64,000 nt of DNA from Treponema bryantii NK4A124 (GTDB lineage Bacteria; Spirochaetota; Spirochaetia; Treponematales; Treponemataceae). The stretch spans positions 1-64,000 of the forward strand of contig NZ_ATWV01000012.1 in the NCBI RefSeq assembly GCF_000421345.1, written 5' to 3'. Below the pieces are notes generated by a model. The model was not told the DNA's origin, searched no databases, and saw only the letters and a program-made list of their open reading frames with translations. The first letter of the stretch is position 1, and every line of letters begins with the position of its first letter. The position numbers and the translations under genes are program-made. Shown here piece by piece: positions 33,230-40,769 of this stretch.

Positions 33230-35580
33230 TGATTAAAATAGCACTTGCCGGAAACCCAAATGCCGGTAAAACAACTTTGTTTAATGCCCTTACAGGCTCG
33301 AATCAGTTTGTAGGAAACTGGCCTGGAGTAACTGTAGAAAAAAAGGAAGGAAAACTTAAGGGACACAACGGTGACGTTGTAATTATGGACTTGCCTGGTA
33401 TTTACTCTCTTTCTCCATATACTTTGGAAGAAGTTGTTAGCCGTGACTATCTCGTAAAAGAACGTCCTGATGCAATTTTGAATATTGTTGATGGAACTAA
33501 CCTTGAAAGAAACCTTTATCTTACAACTCAGCTTGCAGAGCTTGGTATTCCAATGGTAGTTGCAGTTAACATGATGGATGTTGTTAAAAAGAACGGCGAC
33601 AAAATTCATATTGATGCAATGCAGGAAGAGCTTGGTTGCCCGGTTGTGGAGATTTCTGCTCTTAAAGGAACAGGATGTATTGAAGCCGCAGAAATTGCAG
33701 TAAACAAAGCTAAAGATAAAAAGCCTATGATGTACAAACACCGCTTTGAAGGCTGTGTTGAACATGCACTTGCTCATATCGAAGAAGCTGTTGTACATGA
33801 TCTTCCAGAAGAGCAGCATCGCTGGTATTCAGTAAAGCTTTTTGAACGTGATGAAAAAGTAATCAAGGCTCTTGGAGTTAGCGAAGACAAACTTAATCAT
33901 ATTGAAACAGATATTAAAGCTTGTGAAGCAGAACTTGATGATGATTCTGAATCTATCATTACAGCAGAACGCTACAAGTATATCGAATCAATCATTCAGA
34001 AATGTGTTACAAAAAAGAACCGCACAAAGCTCAGTACATCAGACAAAATTGACCGCGTAGTTACAAACCGCTGGCTGGCACTTCCGATTTTTGCTCTTGT
34101 TATGTGGCTTGTTTACTATGTTTCTATGGTAACTGTTGGTGCCGCTGCTACAGACTGGGCAAACGACGGGCTCTTTGGTGACGGATATCATCTCTTTGGA
34201 ATTGGTACAGGGGCCTATGAAGAAGCTGCCGAAGAGTTTGGTGATTCAGCTGCAATTCTTGAAGCTGCAGAAGCTGGCGAAGTTACTTATGTTGTAGTTG
34301 ATGATGAAACAATGGAAGTTTCTGAACCAATCGAAATTACAGAAGATGCAATAGCAGAAGCTAATGCAATGGTTGAAAAGTATGGCGAAGAAGGTCCTGA
34401 TCCTGCTGATTACGGTGTATGGGTACCAGGTATTCCAGCTCTCATTGAAAGCGGCCTTGATGCTATCGGCTGTGCAGACTGGCTCAAAGGTTTGATTCTT
34501 GACGGTATTGTTGCCGGTGTTGGTGCAGTTCTTGGCTTTGTTCCACAGATGTTAGTTCTCTTTATCTTCCTTGCCTTCCTTGAAGCTTGTGGTTACATGG
34601 CACGTATTGCCTTTATTCTTGACCGTATTTTCCGCCGCTTCGGACTTTCCGGAAAATCATTTATTCCGGTTCTTATTGGAACAGGTTGTGGTGTTCCTGG
34701 TATTATGGCTTGTCGTACAATCGAAAATGAACGCGACCGCCGTATGACAATCATGACAACAACCTTCATTCCTTGTGGTGCTAAGGTTCCATTTATTGCC
34801 CTTGTTGCCGGAGCTATCTTTGGTGGTTCTGCAGCAATTGCAACATCCGCTTACTTTATCGGAATTGCAGCAATCATTTGTTCTGGTATTATTCTTAAAA
34901 AGACAAAGCCTTTCATGGGTGAAGTTGCTCCATTTGTAATGGAACTTCCTGCATACCACTGGCCTACATTTGGAAACGTTATGCGTTCAATGTGGGAACG
35001 CGGCTGGTCATTCATCAAGAAGGCAGGAACAATCATTTTGCTTTCAACAATCATAATCTGGTTCCTTTCATTCTTTGGCTGGACAGATGGCGGATTTGGA
35101 ATGCTTGAAGAAGATCAGATGGATGCAAGTATTCTTGCAAAGCTTGGAAGCTGCATTGCATGGATCTTTGCTCCTCTTGGATGGGGTAACTGGCAGGCCG
35201 CTGTTGCTTCTGTAACAGGTCTTGTTGCAAAGGAAAATATTGTTGGTACAATGGGTATTCTCTATGGTGGAGAAGAAACCTGGGCAAATCTTGCTGCAGC
35301 ATTTACCCATCCGGCAGGACTTTCATTCCTTATTTTCAACCTCTTGTGTGCTCCTTGTTTTGCTGCAATCGGTGCTATAAAGCGTGAGATGAACAACAGA
35401 AAGTGGACCTGGGCTGCAATCGGCTGGCAGTGTGGACTTGCTTATGCAGTTTCATTTGTAGTTTACCAGCTTGGTTCTATGTTCAGTGGAGCCGGAAATA
35501 TCTTCGGATTCATCCTGGCAATTCTTGTGATTGCCTGCTTCGGATGGGCTTTATTCCGCAAGGCAAAAGTTGTAAAATAA
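33229..35580 (+). CDS. feoB: FeoB ferrous iron permease
   Basis: A 783-aa inner-membrane Fe(II) transporter. The N-terminal G domain has GNPNAGKTT (about 8-16), DLPGIYSLSPY (G3) and NMMDV (G4). The transmembrane part has the FeoB gates, including LIGTGCGVPGIMACRTI with the conserved Cys and FIPCGAKVPFI. An acidic insertion (about residues 320-395: EEAAEEFGDSAAILEAAEAG, then DDETMEVSEPIEITEDA) lies after the first membrane helix. It is unusual compared with E. coli FeoB and could bind metal on the outside. Start overlaps the feoA stop region (GAATAATG). Confidence 0.97.
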   Translation: MIKIALAGNPNAGKTTLFNALTGSNQFVGNWPGVTVEKKEGKLKGHNGDVVIMDLPGIYSLSPYTLEEVVSRDYLVKERPDAILNIVDGTNLERNLYLTTQLAELGIPMVVAVNMMDVVKKNGDKIHIDAMQEELGCPVVEISALKGTGCIEAAEIAVNKAKDKKPMMYKHRFEGCVEHALAHIEEAVVHDLPEEQHRWYSVKLFERDEKVIKALGVSEDKLNHIETDIKACEAELDDDSESIITAERYKYIESIIQKCVTKKNRTKLSTSDKIDRVVTNRWLALPIFALVMWLVYYVSMVTVGAAATDWANDGLFGDGYHLFGIGTGAYEEAAEEFGDSAAILEAAEAGEVTYVVVDDETMEVSEPIEITEDAIAEANAMVEKYGEEGPDPADYGVWVPGIPALIESGLDAIGCADWLKGLILDGIVAGVGAVLGFVPQMLVLFIFLAFLEACGYMARIAFILDRIFRRFGLSGKSFIPVLIGTGCGVPGIMACRTIENERDRRMTIMTTTFIPCGAKVPFIALVAGAIFGGSAAIATSAYFIGIAAIICSGIILKKTKPFMGEVAPFVMELPAYHWPTFGNVMRSMWERGWSFIKKAGTIILLSTIIIWFLSFFGWTDGGFGMLEEDQMDASILAKLGSCIAWIFAPLGWGNWQAAVASVTGLVAKENIVGTMGILYGGEETWANLAAAFTHPAGLSFLIFNLLCAPCFAAIGAIKREMNNRKWTWAAIGWQCGLAYAVSFVVYQLGSMFSGAGNIFGFILAILVIACFGWALFRKAKVVK

Positions 35581-35587
35581 GCAATCA

Positions 35588-35667
35588 AATGTCATTCCCG
35601 GGCTTGACCCGGGAATCAAGAAATCATCGTTATGTATGGATTGTCCGGTCAAGCCGGACAATGACAT
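35588..35667. repeat. two palindromic repeats between feoB and the Cys-rich gene
   Basis: GTCATTCCCGGGCTTGACC pairs CCCGGG...CCCGGGAAT, then TTGTCCGGTCAAGCCGGACAA with TGACAT. Same class as 28220-28246 and 40731-40756. Confidence 0.75.
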
Positions 35668-35682
35668 ATCTGGAGTAACTTT

Positions 35683-35886
35683 ATGGGAACACTTATAGTC
35701 AGCATTATTCTTCTCGCAATTGTTGTACTTGTAATCCATTCTCTCATAAAATCTAAACGCTCCGGCCGCCACCCCTCCTGTGGCGGCAACTGCGGTACTT
35801 GTGGACATGTCTGCAAGGCAGCCTATCCTCATTCAACTTCTTTTCTAAATAATCATACAAAAAAAGCAAAGAAAGATTGTAAGTAA
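35683..35886 (+). CDS. FeoB-associated Cys-rich membrane protein
   Basis: A 67-aa protein: one membrane helix (LIVSIILLAIVVLVIHSLI), then a basic linker and the Cys cluster CGGNCGTCGHVC. Such small proteins regularly follow feoB and may pass or hold iron. Its mRNA link to feoB is interrupted only by repeats. The C-terminus is Lys-rich (HTKKAKKDCK). Confidence 0.9.
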   Translation: MGTLIVSIILLAIVVLVIHSLIKSKRSGRHPSCGGNCGTCGHVCKAAYPHSTSFLNNHTKKAKKDCK

Positions 35887-35917
35887 GCAGATAAAAGCAT
35901 TTAACAGTAAATTATCA

Positions 35918-35933
35918 GTTAGGATAAAATAAC
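35918..35933. promoter_or_regulatory. weak operator-like site before the DtxR-family gene
   Basis: GTTAGGATAAAATAAC deviates from GTTAG-N6-CTAAC by one base of the right arm; it lies about 50 bp before the regulator and may give autoregulation. Confidence 0.4.
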
Positions 35934-35981
35934 TGTTGTCGATTATAAACTCTTTTAGTATACTATATCTAAGAGGTTAAT

Positions 35982-36356
35982 ATGGTAATTAAAGAATCTG
36001 CAGAAATGTATCTTGAGACAATTTTGGTTCTTTCAAAGCAGGGAGCTGTGCGCTCTATCGACATTGCAAAAGAAATGAACTTTTCGCGTCCATCAGTAAG
36101 TGTTGCCTTACATAATCTTGAAAAAGAGGAATATATTTCAATTGAGTCAGACCAGACCATAAAGCTGCTTCCAAAGGGCGCAGAAATTGCCAAAACAATT
36201 TACGAACGTCATACTGTTCTTACAGAGTTCTTTGAGCAGATTGGTGTAAAATCTTCTATTGCTTCAGAAGATGCCTGCAAAATCGAACACGATATCAGTC
36301 CGGAATCATTCAAAGCTATTAAGAAGCTTGTTAAAAATAATAAGGCTGAAAAATAA
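35982..36356 (+). CDS. DtxR-family metal-dependent repressor
   Basis: A 124-aa regulator: N-terminal winged helix (AEMYLETILVLSKQGAVRSIDIAKEMNFSRPSVSVALHNLEKEEYI) and a dimerisation/metal domain with DACKIEHDIS. The C-x2-EH pattern corresponds to Cys102/Glu105/His106 of DtxR rather than the Glu of manganese-type MntR, which favours Fe(II). No C-terminal SH3 domain. Lying next to feo, it is the best candidate to bind the GTTAG-N6-CTAAC sites, which resemble the TTAGG/CCTAA half-sites of DtxR and IdeR. Confidence 0.9.
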   Translation: MVIKESAEMYLETILVLSKQGAVRSIDIAKEMNFSRPSVSVALHNLEKEEYISIESDQTIKLLPKGAEIAKTIYERHTVLTEFFEQIGVKSSIASEDACKIEHDISPESFKAIKKLVKNNKAEK

Positions 36357-36383
36357 AACAAAAGATATTTTAAAATAAAAAAG

Positions 36384-36408
36384 GGACTTCCAGTAAGAGG
36401 AAGTCCCG
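36384..36408 (-). terminator. Rho-independent terminator after the 36415 gene
   Basis: Stem GGGACTTCC / GGAAGTCCC with TTTTTT on the minus strand. It also separates the convergent DtxR gene. Confidence 0.8.
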
Positions 36409-36414
36409 GAGGTA

Positions 36415-37380
36415 TTAGCCAACCAGTATTTCGGTTGTATTGCTCTTGATATTGTGGAAAGCCCAGCTGTAAAGAATCTCAGCTACATCGTTCAAAGGCT
36501 TACGGATCTTAAGACCCATGTTGTAAGCAAAAGCTGATGATGTTTTATTAGCTTCTGGATTCCAGAGTTTTGCATTTTCAAGATTTACAAAGCTTGTTTT
36601 TTCTGCGTTTGCAATTGCCTTAATGTGGGCATTCATAAGATTAACTGATTTATCGTTTGAAGGGTTTTCAACAGAAACCAGCGCTATACGGCAGTTTTTG
36701 TTGAGAGCCTTAATACTTTCAACAAGTGCCAGATAATTTCTGTCGAAGGTTGAAGAATCAGATTTGAAAGTCTGAAGATCAGATTCGCCAAGGTGGATAA
36801 GAACTGCTTCAGGCTCAAGAGCAGCAATGTTTTTCTGGAAGTATTCGTTTGCATTTCCAACACTAAGCTTTGCTGTACTCTTGTTGTAGATGTCGAAGTT
36901 GAAGTTGAATTCTTTAGCAAGATTGCTTACAGGAATTTCTGTGTCTATGCTGCCACCCATAAGGATAACTGCATTTTTCTTTTCATTAGCTGCTGCAGGC
37001 TTATGAATCAATTCATCCAAAGAATATGTGTAGTTCATCATAGTATCCTCCTTTTCTACAACATTCTTAATATCGTTAGCTGTAATTTTGAGGCTTTTCT
37101 TAGCCTCAACCTTTTTATCCAGCGCTTTGTTTCTGATGTAAACAAAAACATTTGTCATTACTATTGCAAGGTTCAAAAAGTAAACAACAAGTACATAATT
37201 GTACTGACCATTGATGATTTTTGCAGAAATACCGGCAAGGTAGCCTGTAATAATCAAAATGATAAAAGGAAGACTGGTTCCTTTTGCTGTGCGTGCCTTG
37301 TATGCTTTAATTACATTCAAAGGCCATGAAAAACCAAAACAAACCAGCATAGCTGCTTCAAAAAGATGTGCAAGATTCAT
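36415..37380 (-). CDS. fusion of a PQ-loop/SemiSWEET-like membrane domain with an SGNH-like domain
   Basis: A 321-aa protein. Residues 1-90 hold three membrane helices with WPLNVIKAYKARTAKGTS, which fits the PQ-loop of SemiSWEET-type transporters. Residues about 135-320 resemble an SGNH/GDSL hydrolase: VILMGGSIDTEIPVSNLA (block I with Ser), VLIHLGESDLQTF (block III, GESD for GxND). No clear C-terminal DxxH is seen, so activity is uncertain. Possibly a carbohydrate or acyl-group handling enzyme at the membrane. Such a fusion is unusual. Confidence 0.6.
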   Translation of the reverse strand: MNLAHLFEAAMLVCFGFSWPLNVIKAYKARTAKGTSLPFIILIITGYLAGISAKIINGQYNYVLVVYFLNLAIVMTNVFVYIRNKALDKKVEAKKSLKITANDIKNVVEKEDTMMNYTYSLDELIHKPAAANEKKNAVILMGGSIDTEIPVSNLAKEFNFNFDIYNKSTAKLSVGNANEYFQKNIAALEPEAVLIHLGESDLQTFKSDSSTFDRNYLALVESIKALNKNCRIALVSVENPSNDKSVNLMNAHIKAIANAEKTSFVNLENAKLWNPEANKTSSAFAYNMGLKIRKPLNDVAEILYSWAFHNIKSNTTEILVG

Positions 37381-37555
37381 AACTAAACTCCTGTGTAAGC
37401 CCGCAAGTTGCCGGCTTTCTTTTACTTTATGACTTCATTATAGGCGGGAAAAAAAATAAAACAATTTTTTGAAAGTTAAAAAATCATTCTTCTTTTTGAA
37501 ATTTTTTTTACTTACTAAAGGGGGTAAAAGAATTTAATGTATAGAAGTTAACTTC

Positions 37556-37585
37556 TTGACAGGTCAAACGGGGGGGGGGTAATAT
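37556..37585 (+). promoter_or_regulatory. promoter with a poly-G tract in the spacer (likely phase-variable)
   Basis: TTGACA (37556-37561) and TAATAT (37580-37585) are separated by 18 nt that contain ten consecutive G (37570-37579). Slipped-strand changes of the tract would alter spacing and promoter strength. Similar poly-G promoters are known for tpr genes of T. pallidum. Confidence 0.8.
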
Positions 37586-37620
37586 AGAAGAAACATATCA
37601 AAAAAGGGATGGAGTACAAA

Positions 37621-38748
37621 ATGAAAAAAACAAAATTAATCTTGAACATTTTATTATGTATTACAGCAATTAGTTTTATTGCCTGTTCAAGTCCTTCAGG
37701 CTCAGATAATTCTGGTAATACAGACACTACCGGAACAAGTGGTGTTGACACAGGTACAAGTGGCACTGACACAGGAACCAGTGGCACTGACACAGGTACA
37801 AGTGGTACTGACACAGGAACCAGTGGTACTGGCACAGGAACCAGTGGTACTGGCACAGGAACTAGTGGTACTAGCGGAACTGGAACTGGTGGTACAGAAG
37901 GTACTGGCGGCTCAGGCGATACTGGTTCAGGAACTGGCGGTGGAAATGAAAATCCGCCTGTAACTTACATCGGAACAAAAGCACCGACAGAGGCAAAGGC
38001 TGTAGGAGACATTGTATTTACAGATGGTTCTGCAATGCCGTATTCTGAATATGCTGCGCTTTCTGAAGATGATGTAAAAACAGCAAAGAAAAACGCAGCC
38101 ATAGCTTTGATTTTCTACAAGGGAACTGGATTGAACAGTGATGTAAATGGTGTTGCTGATAATACAACAAGTCGTACTTTAGGAGTTGGGTTAAAACACA
38201 ACAAAACTTATCTAGCCTGGTGTATACCTTCTGCAAATGCATATTATAAACAAATTACTACAATTCTGTGTCCTCTTGAAGGAGAGGATAGTGCTTTAAC
38301 ATTTACAGGTGATAAAAATGGAAGCGATAATCTTGAACAGATAGAAGCTTTTGATGGAATTAGTGATACAGGAACAGGTGGTTCTACAACATCTGCTGAA
38401 CAGGCTGCTTTGAATTATCCAGCTTTTTATTTTGGAAAGAACTATAAAGATCATTTTAGCAGAGTAGCAGGCACAGTTTACCAAAACGGCTGGTACTTAC
38501 CAAGTATAGCAGAACTTTTCCAGATTTATGCCTGCAGAGAAGATTCAGTAAATGGATTTAATATTGATGAAGCAAGCGAATCTTTAGGTGGAGATAAGTT
38601 TGGGACTTGGAAGTACATGTCATCGTCTCAAAACAATTATGACCAGTGTAGTAAATATGCCTTGTTCTTCGGCTATGGGGGCTGGGGTAGACCCAGCAAG
38701 GGCAACACCGATAGTGAGTTTTGTTGTTGTATCCGGGAATTCAACTAA
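37621..38748 (+). CDS. surface lipoprotein with Thr/Gly/Ser repeat linker and DUF1566/Lcl-like C-terminal domain
   Basis: A 375-aa protein from ATG 37621 (GGAG upstream). Lipobox FIACS, so Cys about 20 is lipidated. Residues about 30-105 are a low-complexity linker built on the unit GTSGTDT / GTSGTGT. The C-terminal domain contains NGWYLPSIAELFQIYACRE and YMSSSQNNYDQCSKYALFF and ends CCCIREF, the layout of DUF1566/Lcl domains (LPS.aEL ... SSS ... vR). The DNA of the linker is a near-perfect tandem repeat, so its length can vary. The promoter carries a poly-G switch. Likely exposed and antigenically variable. Confidence 0.75.
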   Translation: MKKTKLILNILLCITAISFIACSSPSGSDNSGNTDTTGTSGVDTGTSGTDTGTSGTDTGTSGTDTGTSGTGTGTSGTGTGTSGTSGTGTGGTEGTGGSGDTGSGTGGGNENPPVTYIGTKAPTEAKAVGDIVFTDGSAMPYSEYAALSEDDVKTAKKNAAIALIFYKGTGLNSDVNGVADNTTSRTLGVGLKHNKTYLAWCIPSANAYYKQITTILCPLEGEDSALTFTGDKNGSDNLEQIEAFDGISDTGTGGSTTSAEQAALNYPAFYFGKNYKDHFSRVAGTVYQNGWYLPSIAELFQIYACREDSVNGFNIDEASESLGGDKFGTWKYMSSSQNNYDQCSKYALFFGYGGWGRPSKGNTDSEFCCCIREFN

Positions 38749-38766
38749 TGTAATAATATAATTCAA

Positions 38767-38787
38767 CTGCCGGCAAATTGCCGGCAG
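38767..38787. repeat. perfect GC-rich hairpin 18 bp after the lipoprotein stop
   Basis: CTGCCGGC / GCCGGCAG arms (extendable by AA/TT) with a tiny loop. No T-tract follows. It may be a terminator-like element or, if the lipoprotein is a diversity-generating-retroelement target, the downstream cruciform. Confidence 0.6.
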
Positions 38788-38803
38788 TGAACAAGGAATA
38801 AAT

Positions 38804-39169
38804 ATGTATACATTTGGAAAGGATGATATATTTATTGAAGAACAAGTAACAGGAAAAGATTTAGCAAAAATCTTACAAATTTTAGACAGTCATTTTACAG
38901 GTAAAAGTTATAATCAGCCGGTTTTGCTTAATAAAATATATTTTTGTATAAATGCTGGTTCTGTGCAGCCGCTTTCTGAATTTTTCCATATAAAATATGA
39001 TGAACAGAATAAAAATGGAATGTTAGAAGTTGTTTTTTATAATTCAGAAAAAGTAAATTATGATTCTGTTATTTTATGGAAAAATTTTTCATCAGAATTG
39101 CTAAGCAAGGCTCAAAATGGTCTTCGTTATAAAACCCAATATTGTTCTTATTTTAATAATCCCGAATAA
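38804..39169 (+). CDS. hypothetical protein
   Basis: A 121-aa soluble protein of unknown family, with AAGGAATAAAT-ATG upstream. Notable segments are MYTFGKDDIFIEEQVTGKDLAKILQILDSHF and YDSVILWKNFSSELLSKAQ. It follows the switchable lipoprotein gene by 55 bp and may be co-transcribed with it. AT-rich like accessory genes. Confidence 0.55.
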   Translation: MYTFGKDDIFIEEQVTGKDLAKILQILDSHFTGKSYNQPVLLNKIYFCINAGSVQPLSEFFHIKYDEQNKNGMLEVVFYNSEKVNYDSVILWKNFSSELLSKAQNGLRYKTQYCSYFNNPE

Positions 39170-39243
39170 TATGGATCTTGCCCGTGTTCTTTAGTAATTT
39201 CATCCAATTTTCTTCAGCTCTCCAACTCTTTGAAGTAAGTCAA

Positions 39244-39478
39244 AAAAATCTTTCTGATTACTTAGAACGCGGGGCAGGTAAGTCTGCAGGAAATCAAGAT
39301 CCAGTCGGGCGAGCTTTTCTGTAAAGCTTTCGTAGCGGCTGCCTTTTGCGCAGGTAAGCAGAAGCTGGAATTGTTTTTTGTGCTTGTAGGCAAAGTCCAG
39401 ATATTTTATGTAGTAGTCTTCCGGCTTTTCGGGGAGACGGCCTTTTTCTGCGTTTTCCCAGTAAATTATTTTGTCATT
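39244..39478 (-). pseudogene. internal fragment of a TetR-family gene (partial duplicate of 46739-47371)
   Basis: About 235 bp match bases 46925-47158 of the intact tetR gene at roughly 97 percent by eye (only single-base changes such as GTCGGGC for GCTGGGC). It covers about residues 71-150 of the 210-aa regulator and lacks the DNA-binding start and the end. It is joined directly to the MMPL remnant. Confidence 0.85.
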
Positions 39479-40428
39479 CTCGAGGCTTGCCGTTAGTGAT
39501 TTTTGTCATCTGAAGCTTTCCAAGGTCCTTTTCAAGTTTATCAAGGGCAATCATGTTTTCAGGATCTTTAAAAGCATCCTCCTCATCAAACTCAATCATA
39601 ACGTCATAGCTGTAAATATTTCCCAGCTTTGTTTCAAGAATTTTTTCGATTCGCTGAACAGATGGAACCTTGTTACCCATGAACTTCAGGTAGTCCATGT
39701 TTACTTCCATTTTCAGGAGGCCAGGAATACACAAGGCTATAACAACAACAGAAATAATTGTTACAAGCTTGCTTCGTTTTACAATCTTTTTTCCAATTCC
39801 TTCAAATACAAGGTCTGCCTTTGTTGCACCCTTTGTTTCTGCAAGTACAGGGGCCTTTTCTTTTTCCTGTCTGTCTGAAGAGCATCTTAAATGCGTTTAT
39901 ATAGTGAAGGGCATATCCGATAGAAAGCGCCATTCCCAGAAGAACCGGGAGCGACATCATATCTCCATCTGCCGGAATATTTATAAGGCTTGTAAAACCA
40001 AATACAGTTCCAATTCCAAGGAGAGTTTCAATAAATGGTACGATTACTCCGGAAACAGAGCGTGCAAAAATGATAAGACAAATGAGCATAACCAAAAAGC
40101 CAAGACCGATTCTGGAAACAAAATCCTTTGTAAGAATATCCTCTTTTTCGGCGGTAGTGTAGGCACTTCCAATTGGCATGAGGGTCCAGCGGTCACTTTT
40201 GAACTCATCGCTCATAATAACCTTTTCTGCGGCATGGCCTACGGCAGAAACATCTTCGCTTTCGTTTTTGAAAGGATTAAGCTTTAAGGAAATCCAGCAT
40301 TCCCTTGCGTTGTCGGAAACGAGATTGTTGACGATGGATTCGCGGCTCATAATAAAGGCTTTCTTTTCAGCCAGTTCGCGGGCATCGCTTGGAATACCAT
40401 CGTTGAAAGGACTTTTTACTTCATTCAA
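39474..40428 (-). pseudogene. MMPL/RND-family exporter remnant, truncated at both ends and frameshifted
   Basis: Two frames together encode an MMPL domain: the first (40428-39802) has the periplasmic end and helices FVSRIGLGFLVMLICLIIFARS...LLGMALSIGYALHYINAFKMLF. After a frameshift near 39860 the sequence continues in another frame with KGATKADLVFEGIGKK, a membrane helix and a second periplasmic start. A full MMPL protein has about 800 residues; only about 300 are represented. It was probably a TetR-controlled exporter now decayed. Confidence 0.8.
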
Positions 40429-40431
40429 AAT

Positions 40432-40499
40432 GTTAGTTGCAAATAACTTAGTTTAGTGATATTGTTAGTTAATGCTAATAAAAGTTAGTATAAACTAAT
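40432..40499 (+). promoter_or_regulatory. operator cluster before the 40519/P-type ATPase operon
   Basis: GTTAGTTAATGCTAAT (40464-40479) and GTTAGTATAAACTAAT (40484-40499), plus a weaker GTTAGTTGCAAATAAC (40432-40447). Same GTTAG-N6-CTAAY class as the feo sites; the last site ends 20 bp before the ATG. Confidence 0.75.
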
Positions 40500-40518
40500 A
40501 AAACTATAGGAGCCTGAT

Positions 40519-40722
40519 ATGACAGACGGAAGTAAGAAATTTCTTTGGGGAGTGGTTGCAGGTCTTGCAGCTGCTGCATTGATTAAGACAGATACCTTCA
40601 GAAAAGGCTGTGCCAAGGTTGTTGCAGGCGGACTTCAGCTCAAAGATGATGCTAAAGAATACTTTGAAACAATTAAAGAAGATGCCGAGGATGTAAAGGC
40701 CGAGCAGGACGCAAAGGCCTAG
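40519..40722 (+). CDS. small membrane protein with amphipathic tail (DUF6110/YtxH-like)
   Basis: A 67-aa protein: one hydrophobic segment FLWGVVAGLAAAALIKTDTF, then an acidic helical tail (YFETIKEDAEDVKAEQDAKA). Such small proteins accompany P1B-type ATPases with HMA-like domains. Ribosome-binding site AGGAGCCTGAT-ATG. First gene of the operon behind metal-type operators. Confidence 0.75.
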   Translation: MTDGSKKFLWGVVAGLAAAALIKTDTFRKGCAKVVAGGLQLKDDAKEYFETIKEDAEDVKAEQDAKA

Positions 40723-40730
40723 TTGTCATT

Positions 40731-40756
40731 GTCGGGCTTGACCCGACAATCTTTTC
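40731..40756. repeat. palindromic repeat TTGTCGGG...CCCGACAA
   Basis: ATTGTCGGG / CCCGACAAT around CTTGA, between the small membrane protein and the ATPase gene. Same class as 35588-35667. Confidence 0.75.
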
Positions 40757-40769
40757 AAAGAAGTGTAAT

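Noticed and set aside
37720-37900. Short tandem repeats resembling a CRISPR array
   Set aside because: The repeat units are in frame, encode GTSGTDT/GTSGTGT, and have no spacers; they are a protein linker.
39802-40428. Intact small MMPL protein
   Set aside because: The frame breaks in mid-domain, and the continuation is found in another frame, so this is a remnant.
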